Shown here in pieces: positions 45,966 to 55,135 of a DNA stretch of 64,000 nucleotides. Below the pieces are notes generated by a model. It had not been told where the DNA came from and made no database searches. It saw only the letters and a program-made list of their open reading frames with translations. The position numbers and the translations under genes are program-made. Source of the stretch: Paeniglutamicibacter psychrophenolicus (lineage in GTDB: Bacteria; Actinomycetota; Actinomycetes; Actinomycetales; Micrococcaceae); contig NZ_JAGIOE010000001.1 of assembly GCF_017876575.1 (NCBI RefSeq), forward strand, positions 124,001 to 188,000, read 5' to 3'. Each line of letters opens with the position of its first letter. The first letter of the stretch is position 1.

Positions 45966-47219
45966 TCAGCCGCCGAACCGAAGCCTTGTCGCGCGATACC
46001 CCAGGCCCACGGCGAACATGGCCAGTCCGCCGATGACGGCGGATACCGGAAGCGAGGCGACCAGCACCGCGCAGCCAGCGGCCCCGGCAACCCCCAGCCA
46101 GACCGGCCCCAACCGCTCGTTCTTCGGTTGCCTCGCGGCCGAGATATTGGCGATCAGGTAATAGACCAGGACCCCGAACGACGAGAAGCCGATGGCCGTG
46201 CCCAGGTCGAAGAATGCGATGAGCACCAGGATCGCGGCACCGACGACGAGCTCGGCCCTCAAAGGCGTGGAGAACCGAGGGTGCACGGCCGAGAGTGCCC
46301 GGGGCAGGTCGTTCTCCCGGGCCATTGCCATGGCGGTGCGTCCGATCCCTGCAACCAGGGCCAGCAACGCACCCAGGGAAGCCAGCGCCGCCGCAACCTG
46401 TACCAACGGAAGCGCCCAAGAGTCTCCCATAGCGGTCGCCAGCGGCTTGGGGCTTTGGGCAATGCCGGCCGTCCCCAGGACATCGATCAGCACCAGTGCC
46501 ACCGCGGCATAGAGGACCACCACGATGCCAAGCCCGATCCCGATGGCCCGAGGAATGCTCCGGGACGGGTTGCGCACTTCCTCACCCAGGGTCGCGATAC
46601 GCGCGTAACCCGCAAACGCGAAGAACAACAGCCCCGCTCCCTGCAAGACGCCAAAAACCCCGTGGTTGGTCCCGGCAACGTATTCCGGCGGAGCATGTCC
46701 TCCCGCCAGGATCACCACAAGGACCACTGCCAGGAGCGCCAGGACCGCGGTGACGATGATCCTTGCCGCGGTCGCCGTGCGGGTAACGCCCAGGCAATTG
46801 ACGCCCACGAGCAGTGCCACCGCCACGGCGGCCACCGGCTTCACCCAGGGCCCGGGGACCGTATAGGTGGCAAAGGTCAACGCCATGGCTGCGGCGGATG
46901 CAGTCTTGCCGACCACGAATCCCCACCCGGCAATGAACCCCGGCCACGGCCCCAGCACCTCCCGCCCATAGGCATAGGTGCCGCCGGAGGTCGGGTAGCG
47001 TGCCGCGAGCTGGGCGCTGGAACGAGCATTGGCATAGGCAATTGCGGAGGCCAGGAACAGGGAGACCAAGAGCGCGGAACCGGCCGCGGAGGCCGCGGGC
47101 GTGAAGGCTGAAAAAAGGCCCGCCCCGATCATGGCACCCAACCCGATCATGACCGCGTCAAAGGTGCCCAAACGACGTTGAAGGCTTGGCCCCACTTCTT
47201 TCCCGCCCTGAGATTGCAT
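45966..47219 (-). CDS. APC-family amino acid permease
   Basis: A 417 aa transporter with 11-12 helices. The first helix carries VMIGLGAMIGAGLFSAF, the substrate-binding GxG-type motif of the APC fold. ARYPTSGGTYAYGREVLGPWPGF near residue 75 and FAGYARIATLGEEVRNPSRSIPRAI near residue 205 are the conserved loops of cationic or general amino acid permeases. The length is short for the family (usually 450-500), the C-terminal helices being compact. The substrate is unknown, and it is transcribed away from the exonuclease gene. Confidence 0.85.
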   Translation of the reverse strand: MQSQGGKEVGPSLQRRLGTFDAVMIGLGAMIGAGLFSAFTPAASAAGSALLVSLFLASAIAYANARSSAQLAARYPTSGGTYAYGREVLGPWPGFIAGWGFVVGKTASAAAMALTFATYTVPGPWVKPVAAVAVALLVGVNCLGVTRTATAARIIVTAVLALLAVVLVVILAGGHAPPEYVAGTNHGVFGVLQGAGLLFFAFAGYARIATLGEEVRNPSRSIPRAIGIGLGIVVVLYAAVALVLIDVLGTAGIAQSPKPLATAMGDSWALPLVQVAAALASLGALLALVAGIGRTAMAMARENDLPRALSAVHPRFSTPLRAELVVGAAILVLIAFFDLGTAIGFSSFGVLVYYLIANISAARQPKNERLGPVWLGVAGAAGCAVLVASLPVSAVIGGLAMFAVGLGYRATRLRFGG

Positions 47220-47347
47220 CCATAAGTCTTACTACACGAAAGTTAACACCCGGTGGGGCCCGAACACACAGCCAGACGCCCACGGCCCGGCCGGGTGGCC
47301 TAGGATCAAAACACATCGTCGGATACGGGCAAGAAGCGGGGGCCTCC

Positions 47348-48595
47348 ATGGCACAGGGATATTTCGCCGTGATTGACACGGAAACCACGGGGCTTTTCCC
47401 GGGAAACCACGACCGGATAGCGGAAATTGCCGTCATCACCCTCGACCGCTCCGGCACCGTGCTGGATCGGTGGGAAACGCTGGTCAACCCCGAACGGGAC
47501 CTGGGCAAGCAATCCATCCACGGGATCCGTGCCAAGGACATCCTCGAGGCACCGCGCTTCGTCGACATCGCCCAGGAGCTTGACTGGCGGCTGTCCGGAA
47601 CCATCGTCGTCGCGCACAACCTCGGCTTCGACGTCCGCTTCCTCGGCGCCGAATTCCAGCGTGCGGGGCTGGCCCTGCCGGACTTCTACCTGCCCCGCGG
47701 CCTGTGCACCATGCAGATGGCCCACGAATACCTGCCCGGAGCCGGGCGTTCCCTGCAGGACTGCTGCGATTCGTTCAGCATCGAGCTGCGCCATGCGCAC
47801 AGCGCCGGGGACGACGCCGAGGCCACCGCGGTGCTCCTGTCCCGGTACATGGAGCTTGACCCGGACCTGGACGACTGGGACTACCTGCTGGAGCAGGCCG
47901 CGGCCACCAGCTGGCACGCCGCCACTCCTCCCGCGCTGTTTGCACCGGTGCACCGTTCCACGGAGGGAACCAGGGAAACCCACTTCGTAGACCGGATCGT
48001 GGTTCGCCTGCCCGAAATCACCGGGCCGGCCGAACACCAGGAATACCTGGCGTTGCTCGACCGCGCGTTGCTTGACCGGTACCTCTCGGCCCACGAGCAA
48101 TCCGCCTTGGTTGCGATGGCAGACGAGATCGAACTGAGCAGGACCACCGTCATCGAACTGCACGGCCAGTATTTTGCCTCGGTCGCCGACACAGCTTGGG
48201 CCGACGGCGTCCTCACCCACGACGAGCTGGACGACCTGGCAACCATCGCCCAGCTGCTTGGCATCTCTTCCGCGCAACTCGAGGCCGCATCGCTGGCCAG
48301 GCCGGCCACCCCGCCACGGGCCCCTTCCGTGAACGCCGCGTCTTCGTCGTTCCTGGAGCCCGGGGACCTCGTCGTGCTCACCGGGGACATGACCCGGCCC
48401 CGGAGCGCCATCGAGGCCGAACTGGAATCCGCCGGGTTCAAGTCGCACCCGGCGGTGACGAAAAAGGTGAAGCTGTTGGTGGCCGCCGACCCGGACAGCC
48501 TCTCGGGCAAGGCCCGCAAGGCCAGGTCATACGGCATCCCGGTGGTTGGCGAGGATTACCTGTGGAACCAGGTCCTTCATCCGGCCGGGCACTGA
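47348..48595 (+). CDS. DnaQ-type 3'-5' exonuclease with C-terminal BRCT domain
   Basis: A 415 aa protein. The exonuclease domain covers residues 1-165: ExoI motif VIDTETTG at 8-15, ExoII AHNLGFDVRF near 92, and ExoIII HAHSAGDDAEAT near 153, all with the metal-binding acidic residues. A middle segment (about 215-320) resembles a TerB-like helical domain, and a BRCT domain lies at about 338-413 (VVLTGDMTRPRSAIEAELESAG). It probably acts in DNA repair or replication proofreading. The ATG at 47348 is preceded by a G-rich ribosome binding site. The uncharacterised gene at 48719 follows on the same strand. Confidence 0.85.
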   Translation: MAQGYFAVIDTETTGLFPGNHDRIAEIAVITLDRSGTVLDRWETLVNPERDLGKQSIHGIRAKDILEAPRFVDIAQELDWRLSGTIVVAHNLGFDVRFLGAEFQRAGLALPDFYLPRGLCTMQMAHEYLPGAGRSLQDCCDSFSIELRHAHSAGDDAEATAVLLSRYMELDPDLDDWDYLLEQAAATSWHAATPPALFAPVHRSTEGTRETHFVDRIVVRLPEITGPAEHQEYLALLDRALLDRYLSAHEQSALVAMADEIELSRTTVIELHGQYFASVADTAWADGVLTHDELDDLATIAQLLGISSAQLEAASLARPATPPRAPSVNAASSSFLEPGDLVVLTGDMTRPRSAIEAELESAGFKSHPAVTKKVKLLVAADPDSLSGKARKARSYGIPVVGEDYLWNQVLHPAGH

Positions 48596-48718
48596 GACGG
48601 CCGAGAAAACCGTCGTTCGCTGTACCAACGGCTCCGGCTCGCTAGTATGCTCAAACCGATAGCGGCCTTGCCGTCCCCATGAGGCATTGCCACGAAGCCC
48701 GACACGTGTGGAATGAAA

Positions 48719-49963
48719 ATGTCTCACAAAGACCCGAAAACAGCCAAGAATGCCGAACCGGCACCCCGGGAATCCCGCGGGCCGGCCATCGTCAGCATCG
48801 GCGAATATCGCATACGGCGCGAGATTCCAAGCGTGCTCCCGGCGTTCGAAGCCTGGTGCCGCGAGAAGAATTTTGATGTCCGCGGTGACGAGCTCAAGGC
48901 ACGAATCACAGCCTTCCTCGGACACTACGCACGCCACAACAGGAACAGCGACATCACCTTCCTGAACGTCCAGGCCTTCGCGGCAACACTGGATGAGTTG
49001 ATGTTCTTCGGGAAAACCAACGACTTCCTGGACATGACCCACGTCTTTGGCGCCTACCTCGAGTTCTTGCACACCACCGGCACCTGGGGCGGGACCCACG
49101 AGCAATTCGTGCAGCTCGACACCTACTTCAAGTGCTTCAGCTTTCCCAGATTCGAGCCGTCCTACTCCCCGATCCCCGAGCTCCAGGCCGCCATCATCAC
49201 CGTCCCCAAGCTCTCCGAGGACGAGGTCACCGAAGTCATCGGAAAGCTGCCTGTGGCCAGGAGGGTGCTCTCGTTCCTGAAATGGCTCGGACCAAGGCGC
49301 GAGATCACCAGCTTGAAGGTGCTGAACAAGAAGCACGTCCAGGAGGCCGCCGCAGCCCTGGATGTCGATGCCGTGCCCGTCTCCGGCGCCCTTCCGGTCG
49401 GAGGGCAACCCACGAGCGGTCCGGTCCTGTTCAAGAGCGCGGCAGGCGTCGGCCGGCTTGAACTTTATTGGGACGCGCTGGTCGGTGCCGGACTGATCGA
49501 GCTCAGTGCCAGCCGTGCCTACCCGAGCCCCGAGGCAATCGGCTTCCTCGAGGATCCATCCGCGAACCTTGTCGAGGTTGTTCGCACTATCGCCCGGAAC
49601 ATGTACGGGGCATTCTCCCAGGAGGTCAGTGACCGTTACCAGGAGATGGAAATGGGGTACCTGACCCGGTATTTCCTGTTGGAGGCCGCGGTTGAACCGA
49701 TCAATGTCGAGGTGCTCAAGCACCCGGTCCGAGGCCTTCCCGATCTTGATCCGCGGGGAGAGCCCGACATCATTGCGATTGCCTGGCGACGGCTGGAACG
49801 ACTGCGCGACGAGGGGCTGGTCGAGATTGGTTCATGCCTTTCCATCCCGCCGGCCTTGCTGAAGCCCTTGGTCCTTGAACTCGCGAAGGCCTCCGAGGTT
49901 GCGGTCCGTTTCAAGGACCCTGCCGACGAGGCCGCGGCTTTCGACAACTACCCGCCGGCCTGA
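48719..49963 (+). CDS. Uncharacterised helical protein, family member B
   Basis: A 414 aa soluble protein, mainly helical and not recognised as a known family. It is a distant relative of the protein at 37317-38444, sharing the EFLHTTGTWGGTHEQF segment near residue 110, a KLPVARRVLSFLKWLGPRREI segment near residue 175 and LELYWDALVGAGLIELSASRAYPSP near 245. Member A reads LPMVATARALLAWVG and LGTYWDALLRAGVLSFQKGRALPNP at these places. The C-terminus (about 345-385) looks like a winged-helix with RLRDEGLVEIGSCL. An ATG 6 nt upstream is an alternative start. The function is unknown. Confidence 0.72.
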   Translation: MSHKDPKTAKNAEPAPRESRGPAIVSIGEYRIRREIPSVLPAFEAWCREKNFDVRGDELKARITAFLGHYARHNRNSDITFLNVQAFAATLDELMFFGKTNDFLDMTHVFGAYLEFLHTTGTWGGTHEQFVQLDTYFKCFSFPRFEPSYSPIPELQAAIITVPKLSEDEVTEVIGKLPVARRVLSFLKWLGPRREITSLKVLNKKHVQEAAAALDVDAVPVSGALPVGGQPTSGPVLFKSAAGVGRLELYWDALVGAGLIELSASRAYPSPEAIGFLEDPSANLVEVVRTIARNMYGAFSQEVSDRYQEMEMGYLTRYFLLEAAVEPINVEVLKHPVRGLPDLDPRGEPDIIAIAWRRLERLRDEGLVEIGSCLSIPPALLKPLVLELAKASEVAVRFKDPADEAAAFDNYPPA

Positions 49964-49984
49964 GTCCGGCAAACCGCGGCAGGG

Positions 49985-51184
49985 CTAGGTCCGGATTCCC
50001 AGGTGGTTCGCCAAGACGTGCTCGGCAATGGCCATGGACGAGGTTGCCGCCGGCGAGGGCGCGTTGCGCAGCAGCGTGACCGGCCCGACCTGGTCCACGG
50101 CAAAGTCATCAAGCAGCGAACCGTCCTTGGACCATGCCTGGGCGCGAACACCCGCCGTGGTCTTGTGCCGCAGGTCCGAGGGCAGCAGTTCCGGGATAAA
50201 GGCCTGCGCAGCCTTGAAATACAGCGGTTTGAAGAGCGAGGCGGCGATCTCCTTTCCACCCATTTTCCAATGGGCCTTGGCCAGGGCGCCGGCCCCTGGC
50301 CACCGCAGGGACTCGAGGGTGTCGCGGACCGAGATCCTGCCCCACGAATACCCCTCCCGGGCCAGTGCCGGTACGGCGTTGGGCCCCACATGCGTTTCGC
50401 CATAGACCCCGCGGGTGAAGTGGACCCCGAGGAACGGGAACGCGGGATCCGGAACCGGGTAGATCATGCCCTTGACCAGATCGTTGCGCTCGGGGGCCAG
50501 GGACCAGTACTCGCCGCGAAACGGCAGGATCCGTGGCGAGTCCGAGGCCCCGACCAGCCTGGCGATGGCGTCGGAATGAAGGCCGGCGCAGACCACCAGC
50601 CGGTCGAAGACGTGGGTGGTGCCGGAGGTGGAAACGCGGCAGCTTCCGGCCGAGGATTCAACGGCCACGACCTTTTGGTTCAGCAGCACCCTGCCGCCGG
50701 CCCGCCGCACCTGGTTGGCCAAGGTTTCGGCAATCGCCGCGTAGTCGACGACCGCGGTGTGCGGGGAGTGCAGTGCAGCGACCCCCGCAGCGTGCGGCTC
50801 GATCTCGCGCAGCCGCGCCATGGAGACGCGGGCCAGGTCCGGAACCGCGTTCAGGACGGAGCGCCGCTGGATCTCATCGAGCCGCGGGACCTCGCCGGCG
50901 TTCAGCGCCACCACGAGCTTCCCGGCCTCGCGGTACGGGAGGGAATGCTCCTGGCAGTATTCACGGGTCATCGCCCGCCCCTTGGCGCAGAGTTCGGCCT
51001 TGAGCGAGCCGGGTTGGTAGTACAGCCCGGCGTGCACGACCCCGGAGTTGTGGCCGGTTTGGTGCATGGCCACACGGGATTCCTTCTCCAACACCGTCAC
51101 GTCGAATTCCCCCGTGCGGGCCAGCGCCTGGGCGATGGCCAGGCCCACGATCCCGGCGCCAACGATCCCGATGCGTTCGGCCAT
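49985..51184 (-). CDS. lhgO: L-2-hydroxyglutarate oxidase/dehydrogenase
   Basis: A 399 aa FAD enzyme that oxidises L-2-hydroxyglutarate to 2-oxoglutarate, feeding electrons to the membrane quinone pool or oxygen. The FAD fold is GIVGAGIVGLAIAQALA at residues 6-22. HQTGHNSGVVHAGLYYQPGSLKA near residue 42 is the LhgO hallmark, and ILPFRGEYWSLAPE near 222, IYPVPDPAFPFLGVHFTR near 245 and RAQAWSKDGSLLDDF near 350 are also conserved. A purine-rich GGGAAA precedes the ATG. It lies alone between convergent genes. Confidence 0.88.
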   Translation of the reverse strand: MAERIGIVGAGIVGLAIAQALARTGEFDVTVLEKESRVAMHQTGHNSGVVHAGLYYQPGSLKAELCAKGRAMTREYCQEHSLPYREAGKLVVALNAGEVPRLDEIQRRSVLNAVPDLARVSMARLREIEPHAAGVAALHSPHTAVVDYAAIAETLANQVRRAGGRVLLNQKVVAVESSAGSCRVSTSGTTHVFDRLVVCAGLHSDAIARLVGASDSPRILPFRGEYWSLAPERNDLVKGMIYPVPDPAFPFLGVHFTRGVYGETHVGPNAVPALAREGYSWGRISVRDTLESLRWPGAGALAKAHWKMGGKEIAASLFKPLYFKAAQAFIPELLPSDLRHKTTAGVRAQAWSKDGSLLDDFAVDQVGPVTLLRNAPSPAATSSMAIAEHVLANHLGIRT

Positions 51185-51301
51185 GATTTCCCGCTCTCCC
51201 CGTGCAAATGGTGGTGCCAGCGGCCCTGCCTGGCCATTGCATCGTCTCACGGCGGCGCCTCAGATAGAGAGGGCATTGAGCGGGCGCCTGAGGCCAAGCG
51301 G

Positions 51302-51871
51302 CTACCGGGTGAGCGGTGCGCCCACCGTTTCCCCGTTGACGCTGCGCACCTTCCAGGGCCCTTCGTCGTTGTCCAGCAGCGAGACCGAGCCATTGAGGAT
51401 GCTGTCGAATTGGACTTCGGCGAGCGCGGACAGCGTGTAGCGGATGATCGTTCCGTGGCACACCACAGCGACGTTCCTGCCCGGGAAGTCCGCGGCGATC
51501 TTCTCGATCGCGGCCTTTCCGCGGGCGACCACGGAGTCCAGGGCCTCGATGCCGCCGCCGGACTTTTCTGGCCAGAGCTTTTCCCATTCCTCGTCCGTCA
51601 TGCCCTCGGCCTGGCCGTAGTCGCGCTCGATGAGTTCGTCATAGCTGCGGCCCAGTTCGATGCCCAGGCCGGCGGCGATGATTTCGGCCGTTTCACGCGC
51701 CCGGGAGAGCGGGGAGCTGACGATTGCGTCCCACGTTCCGGCTCCAAGCACCGCCACGGCGTCACGGGCCTGCTGGCGTCCGACGTCGTTGAGCGGAATG
51801 TCGCTGGAGCCCTGCAGGCGGCCTTCGGCGTTCCAGTTGGTTTGTCCATGGCGAATGAATCCGAGTTTCAT
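51302..51871 (-). CDS. Histidine phosphatase family protein (phosphoglycerate mutase-like)
   Basis: A 189 aa enzyme of the histidine phosphatase superfamily. The catalytic RHGQTNWN is at residues 7-14 with the phosphorylated His8, the second Arg is in SSPLSRARETAE near residue 55, and the second His is in VVCHGTIIR near residue 140. It resembles CobC/PhoE-type broad phosphatases more than glycolytic mutase. The substrate is unknown. It diverges from the GAF regulator gene. Confidence 0.88.
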   Translation of the reverse strand: MKLGFIRHGQTNWNAEGRLQGSSDIPLNDVGRQQARDAVAVLGAGTWDAIVSSPLSRARETAEIIAAGLGIELGRSYDELIERDYGQAEGMTDEEWEKLWPEKSGGGIEALDSVVARGKAAIEKIAADFPGRNVAVVCHGTIIRYTLSALAEVQFDSILNGSVSLLDNDEGPWKVRSVNGETVGAPLTR

Positions 51872-52025
51872 GGTTTCATTCTCCCGGTTCGTGCCCTCCA
51901 TCGCCCACCTTGTGACGTCGAAGGGCAGCGGCCCCTCGAAACCGGGCGGGGCTTGCCCATGGGTCGGGGCCCCTTTCACGGATTCCGCTTCCGTGCGATC
52001 CTCTAAGGGGTGAGAGGTGGGACAC

Positions 52026-53186
52026 ATGAGGCCGCAACGGCTGGAGGCCGCATTGGCTGCATTCGAGGATCCGGCGGCCAAGGCCCGCTCGCTGGTGCCC
52101 CTGCACCGGGCCTGGGCCAGCACCGCGGCCATCCCCGCACCGGTGCGTCCCGTGGTGGCCCGCTCGTGGCAGCGGCAGTCGCTGAAGAACCCGGCCATCC
52201 GGCCGCTGGGCACCGGGGACATTGTCGACCGCAGGGAACGCGCGGCGGTACTGTCGGGCCTGGTGCCGATGCTCGAGGAGCGCCTGCTGCAATTAGCCGC
52301 GGACGCCGGCAACGAGCTGGTCATCAGCGACGACGAGGGCTACGTCCTGTGGGTTGCCGGGCCCTCCCCCATCCGCCGGCGCAGCGAGGACATCGGATTC
52401 GTCGCCGGGGCGCGCTGGCGGGAAACCGATGTCGGCACCAACGGGCTGGGCGCCGCCATGGCCGAACGCACCCCGGTGCAGATCTTCGGCCCCGAGCACG
52501 CCCGCGAGGAACAACACACCTGGGTGTGCACCAGCGCCCCGATCATCGAGGAACGCACCGGCCAGGTGCTTGGCGCCATCACGCTCTCCGGGTCCTACCG
52601 CACCGCGCACCCGCACACGCTGGCCCTGGTCAGCGCGACCGCGCGGGAGGCCGCCTGCCTGCTGGCCGCGCGGCACGATCGTGAACTGCACCTGCTGGCG
52701 GGCTCGGTTCCAGCCCCGCCGGGCCGGCACGTGCTGGTCGATGCGCAGGGCTGGGTGGCGCATTCGGCGGGCTTCGGGGTGGGGAACCGCCTGCGGCTGC
52801 CCGGAAACCTGTGCGCCGGCGGGACCTGGCTCCCCGAACTCGGGGCGGTCCTGGCCGAAGAAGTCCCCGGGGGCTGGCTGCTGCACGGTGGAAACCGCGA
52901 GACGGACGCCCGGCTGGAACTGGAGCTGGCCCCGGTGCCGGTGGCCGTGCTCGTCCAGGATGGACAGCGCACCGAGATCCGGCTCAGCGAGAGGCACGGC
53001 CAGATCCTGGCCCTGTTGGTGGCGAACCCCGAGGGCCTTGACGCCCACGGGCTCATGGAGCAGTTGCCGGGGACCACCACGACCGTCACGGTGCGCGCCG
53101 AACTGTCGCGGCTGCGGGCCAGGCTCGGCGGGCTGATCGAGTCCCGCCCCTACCGGCTTGGCCTGCCGGCAAGCTTCCGCGCTTGA
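52026..53186 (+). CDS. GAF-domain transcriptional regulator (AcoR-like N-terminus, no sigma-54 domain)
   Basis: A 386 aa regulator. The N-terminal part resembles AcoR-type activators (RPVVARSWQRQSLKNPAIRPL near 45), followed by a GAF sensor domain at about residues 80-210 with VGTNGLGAAMAERTPVQIFGPEH. There is no AAA+ sigma-54 activator domain; instead the C-terminus (about 310-380) carries a winged HTH (LSERHGQILALLVANPEGLDA). The ATG at 52026 follows a GGTGGG site. It reads toward the monooxygenase gene, whose promoter has a TTGCAACC direct repeat that it may bind. Confidence 0.75.
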   Translation: MRPQRLEAALAAFEDPAAKARSLVPLHRAWASTAAIPAPVRPVVARSWQRQSLKNPAIRPLGTGDIVDRRERAAVLSGLVPMLEERLLQLAADAGNELVISDDEGYVLWVAGPSPIRRRSEDIGFVAGARWRETDVGTNGLGAAMAERTPVQIFGPEHAREEQHTWVCTSAPIIEERTGQVLGAITLSGSYRTAHPHTLALVSATAREAACLLAARHDRELHLLAGSVPAPPGRHVLVDAQGWVAHSAGFGVGNRLRLPGNLCAGGTWLPELGAVLAEEVPGGWLLHGGNRETDARLELELAPVPVAVLVQDGQRTEIRLSERHGQILALLVANPEGLDAHGLMEQLPGTTTTVTVRAELSRLRARLGGLIESRPYRLGLPASFRA

Positions 53187-53200
53187 GGTTTGGGCGGGCG

Positions 53201-53218
53201 TTGCAACCTCTTGCAACC
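53201..53218 (+). repeat. Direct repeat TTGCAACC before the monooxygenase gene
   Basis: TTGCAACC occurs at 53201-53208 and again at 53211-53218, a 10-bp period that puts both on the same DNA face. TAGCAT (53243-53248) could be the -10 box, so the repeats sit upstream of the -35 region as an activator site would. Confidence 0.55.
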
Positions 53219-53284
53219 CTCGCGGCACTGTGATCCAGCTCATAGCATCGTCTCCATCGCAACATGCTTTCGAAGGAGATCGAC

Positions 53285-55075
53285 ATGACTGACCAAAATG
53301 CCGCCACGGCGGCGGGGCAATGGCTCGGCGAGCTGGAACGCGCCCTGGGGGCGGGCAACACCGAGGCCGCTGCGGCGCTCTTCGGCGAGGAATCCTACTG
53401 GCGGGACCTTTCCGCGCTGACCTGGAACCTGCACACCTCCGAGGGCCGGGAACAGATCAAGGACATGCTCGACGGGGTCGGGCCGGACGCCTGGCCGCGG
53501 GATCTCGCGCTGGCCTCCGCCACCGAGGGCGACGGCGTGATCGAGGCCTGGTACACCTTCACCAACAAGTCCATCGACGGCAAGGGGCTGCTGCGGCTGC
53601 GCGACGGCAAGTGCTGGACGCTGCTCTCCACGGCCCAGGGGCTGCGCGAGTTCCCGGAACCCGCCGGAGCGCTGCGCGAACGCGGTGCCGACCACGGGGC
53701 GGAAATGTCATCGGAGAACTGGTTGGATCGGCGCAACCGGCGCGAGGCCGAGTTCGGGATCACCGATCAGCCCTACGTGCTGGTCATCGGTGGCGGGCAG
53801 GGCGGCATCGGGCTCGGCGCCCGGCTCAAGCGCCTGGGCGTCCCGGCATTGGTCATCGACAAGCACCCGCGCCCGGGAGACCAGTGGCGCTCGCGCTACC
53901 ACTCGTTGGCCCTGCACGACCCCGTTTGGTACGACCACATGCCCTACATCCCCTTCCCCGACCACTGGCCGGTGTTCACCCCCAAGGACAAAATGGGCGA
54001 CTGGCTCGAGCACTACACCCGGCTCATGGAGCTCGACTACTGGTCCAACACCGAGGCCACCTCCGCCACCCACGACCCGGGCACCGGGACCTGGACGGTG
54101 CAGCTCATCCGCGAGGGGAAGGCGCACACGCTCCACCCCGCGCACGTGGTGATCGCCACCGGCATGTCCGGGATCCCCAACGTCCCCTCGTTCGCGGGCC
54201 GGGACGTTTTCGCCGGGGAACAGAACCACTCCTCCACGCACCCGGGCGGGGAGGCGTACCGCGGCAAGAACGTGGTGGTCATCGGCGCGAACAACTCCGC
54301 CCACGACATCTGCGCCGACCTGGCCCAGAACGGGGCCAAACCGGTGATGGTGCAGCGCTCCAGCACCCACATCGTCCGCTCCGAGTCCCTGATGGACACC
54401 GTCCTCGGGCCGCTGTACTCGGAGGAGGCACTGGCCAACGGCATCGGGACCGAGACCGCCGACTTGATCTTCGCCTCGATCCCCTACAAGGTGCTGCCCG
54501 AGTTCCACCGCCCCGCCTTCGAGAAGATCCGCGCGGACGACGCGGACTTCTACCAGGGGCTCGCCGACGCCGGGTTCGACCTGGATTTCGGCGACGACGA
54601 CTCGGGATTGTTCCTCAAGTACCTGCGCCGCGGCTCGGGCTACTACATCGACATCGGCGCCTCGGCGCTGGTCGCCGACGGGTCCATCGCCCTGGCCCAC
54701 GGGGATGTGGCGCGCCTGACCGAGGACTCGGTGGTGCTCGATGACGGCACCGTGCTGCCGGCGGACGCGGTCATCTACGCGACCGGCTACGGGTCCATGA
54801 ACGGCTGGGCGGCCAAGCTCATCTCCCAGGACGTGGCCGACGCCGTGGGCAAGTGCTGGGGCCTGGGCTCGGAAACCACCAAGGACCCCGGTCCGTGGCA
54901 GGGCGAGCTGCGGAACATGTGGAAGCCGACCCGGCAGGAGAACCTGTGGTTCCACGGCGGGAACCTGCACCAGTCCCGGCACTATTCCAAGTACCTGGCA
55001 CTGCAGCTCAAGGCACGCTTCGAGGGCATCGACACCCCGGTCTACGCGCTGGCCGAAACGCACCACACCTCCTGA
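53285..55075 (+). CDS. Flavin-containing monooxygenase-like FAD/NADPH protein with N-terminal SnoaL-like domain
   Basis: A 596 aa protein. Residues 1-135 form a SnoaL/NTF2-like domain (LGAGNTEAAAALFGEESYWRDLSALT). Then comes an FMO/Baeyer-Villiger-type core with FAD motif VLVIGGGQGGIGLGARLKRLG near 165, the fingerprint HSLALHDPVWYDHMPYIPFP near 205, and NADPH motif VVVIGANNSAHDICADL near 337. Its reaction probably inserts oxygen into a small organic substrate using NADPH. AAGGAG precedes the ATG by 9 nt. It follows the GAF regulator, its likely activator, on the same strand. Confidence 0.85.
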   Translation: MTDQNAATAAGQWLGELERALGAGNTEAAAALFGEESYWRDLSALTWNLHTSEGREQIKDMLDGVGPDAWPRDLALASATEGDGVIEAWYTFTNKSIDGKGLLRLRDGKCWTLLSTAQGLREFPEPAGALRERGADHGAEMSSENWLDRRNRREAEFGITDQPYVLVIGGGQGGIGLGARLKRLGVPALVIDKHPRPGDQWRSRYHSLALHDPVWYDHMPYIPFPDHWPVFTPKDKMGDWLEHYTRLMELDYWSNTEATSATHDPGTGTWTVQLIREGKAHTLHPAHVVIATGMSGIPNVPSFAGRDVFAGEQNHSSTHPGGEAYRGKNVVVIGANNSAHDICADLAQNGAKPVMVQRSSTHIVRSESLMDTVLGPLYSEEALANGIGTETADLIFASIPYKVLPEFHRPAFEKIRADDADFYQGLADAGFDLDFGDDDSGLFLKYLRRGSGYYIDIGASALVADGSIALAHGDVARLTEDSVVLDDGTVLPADAVIYATGYGSMNGWAAKLISQDVADAVGKCWGLGSETTKDPGPWQGELRNMWKPTRQENLWFHGGNLHQSRHYSKYLALQLKARFEGIDTPVYALAETHHTS

Positions 55076-55135
55076 CGGCGGCCGCCGGGCCCCGAACTCC
55101 GGCGTATTGTCGGGGCTTCGGGGCACAATGGTGTT

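Noticed and set aside
44196-47111. Open frame of about 970 codons on the plus strand opposite ctaD and the APC permease
   Set aside because: Antisense to two conserved genes, rich in Arg, Gln and His, and without a plausible start signal.
53223-53250. Sigma-54 type -24/-12 promoter before the monooxygenase gene
   Set aside because: The GGCAC-like match is partial, sigma-54 is generally absent from actinobacteria, and the neighbouring regulator lacks the AAA+ activator domain.
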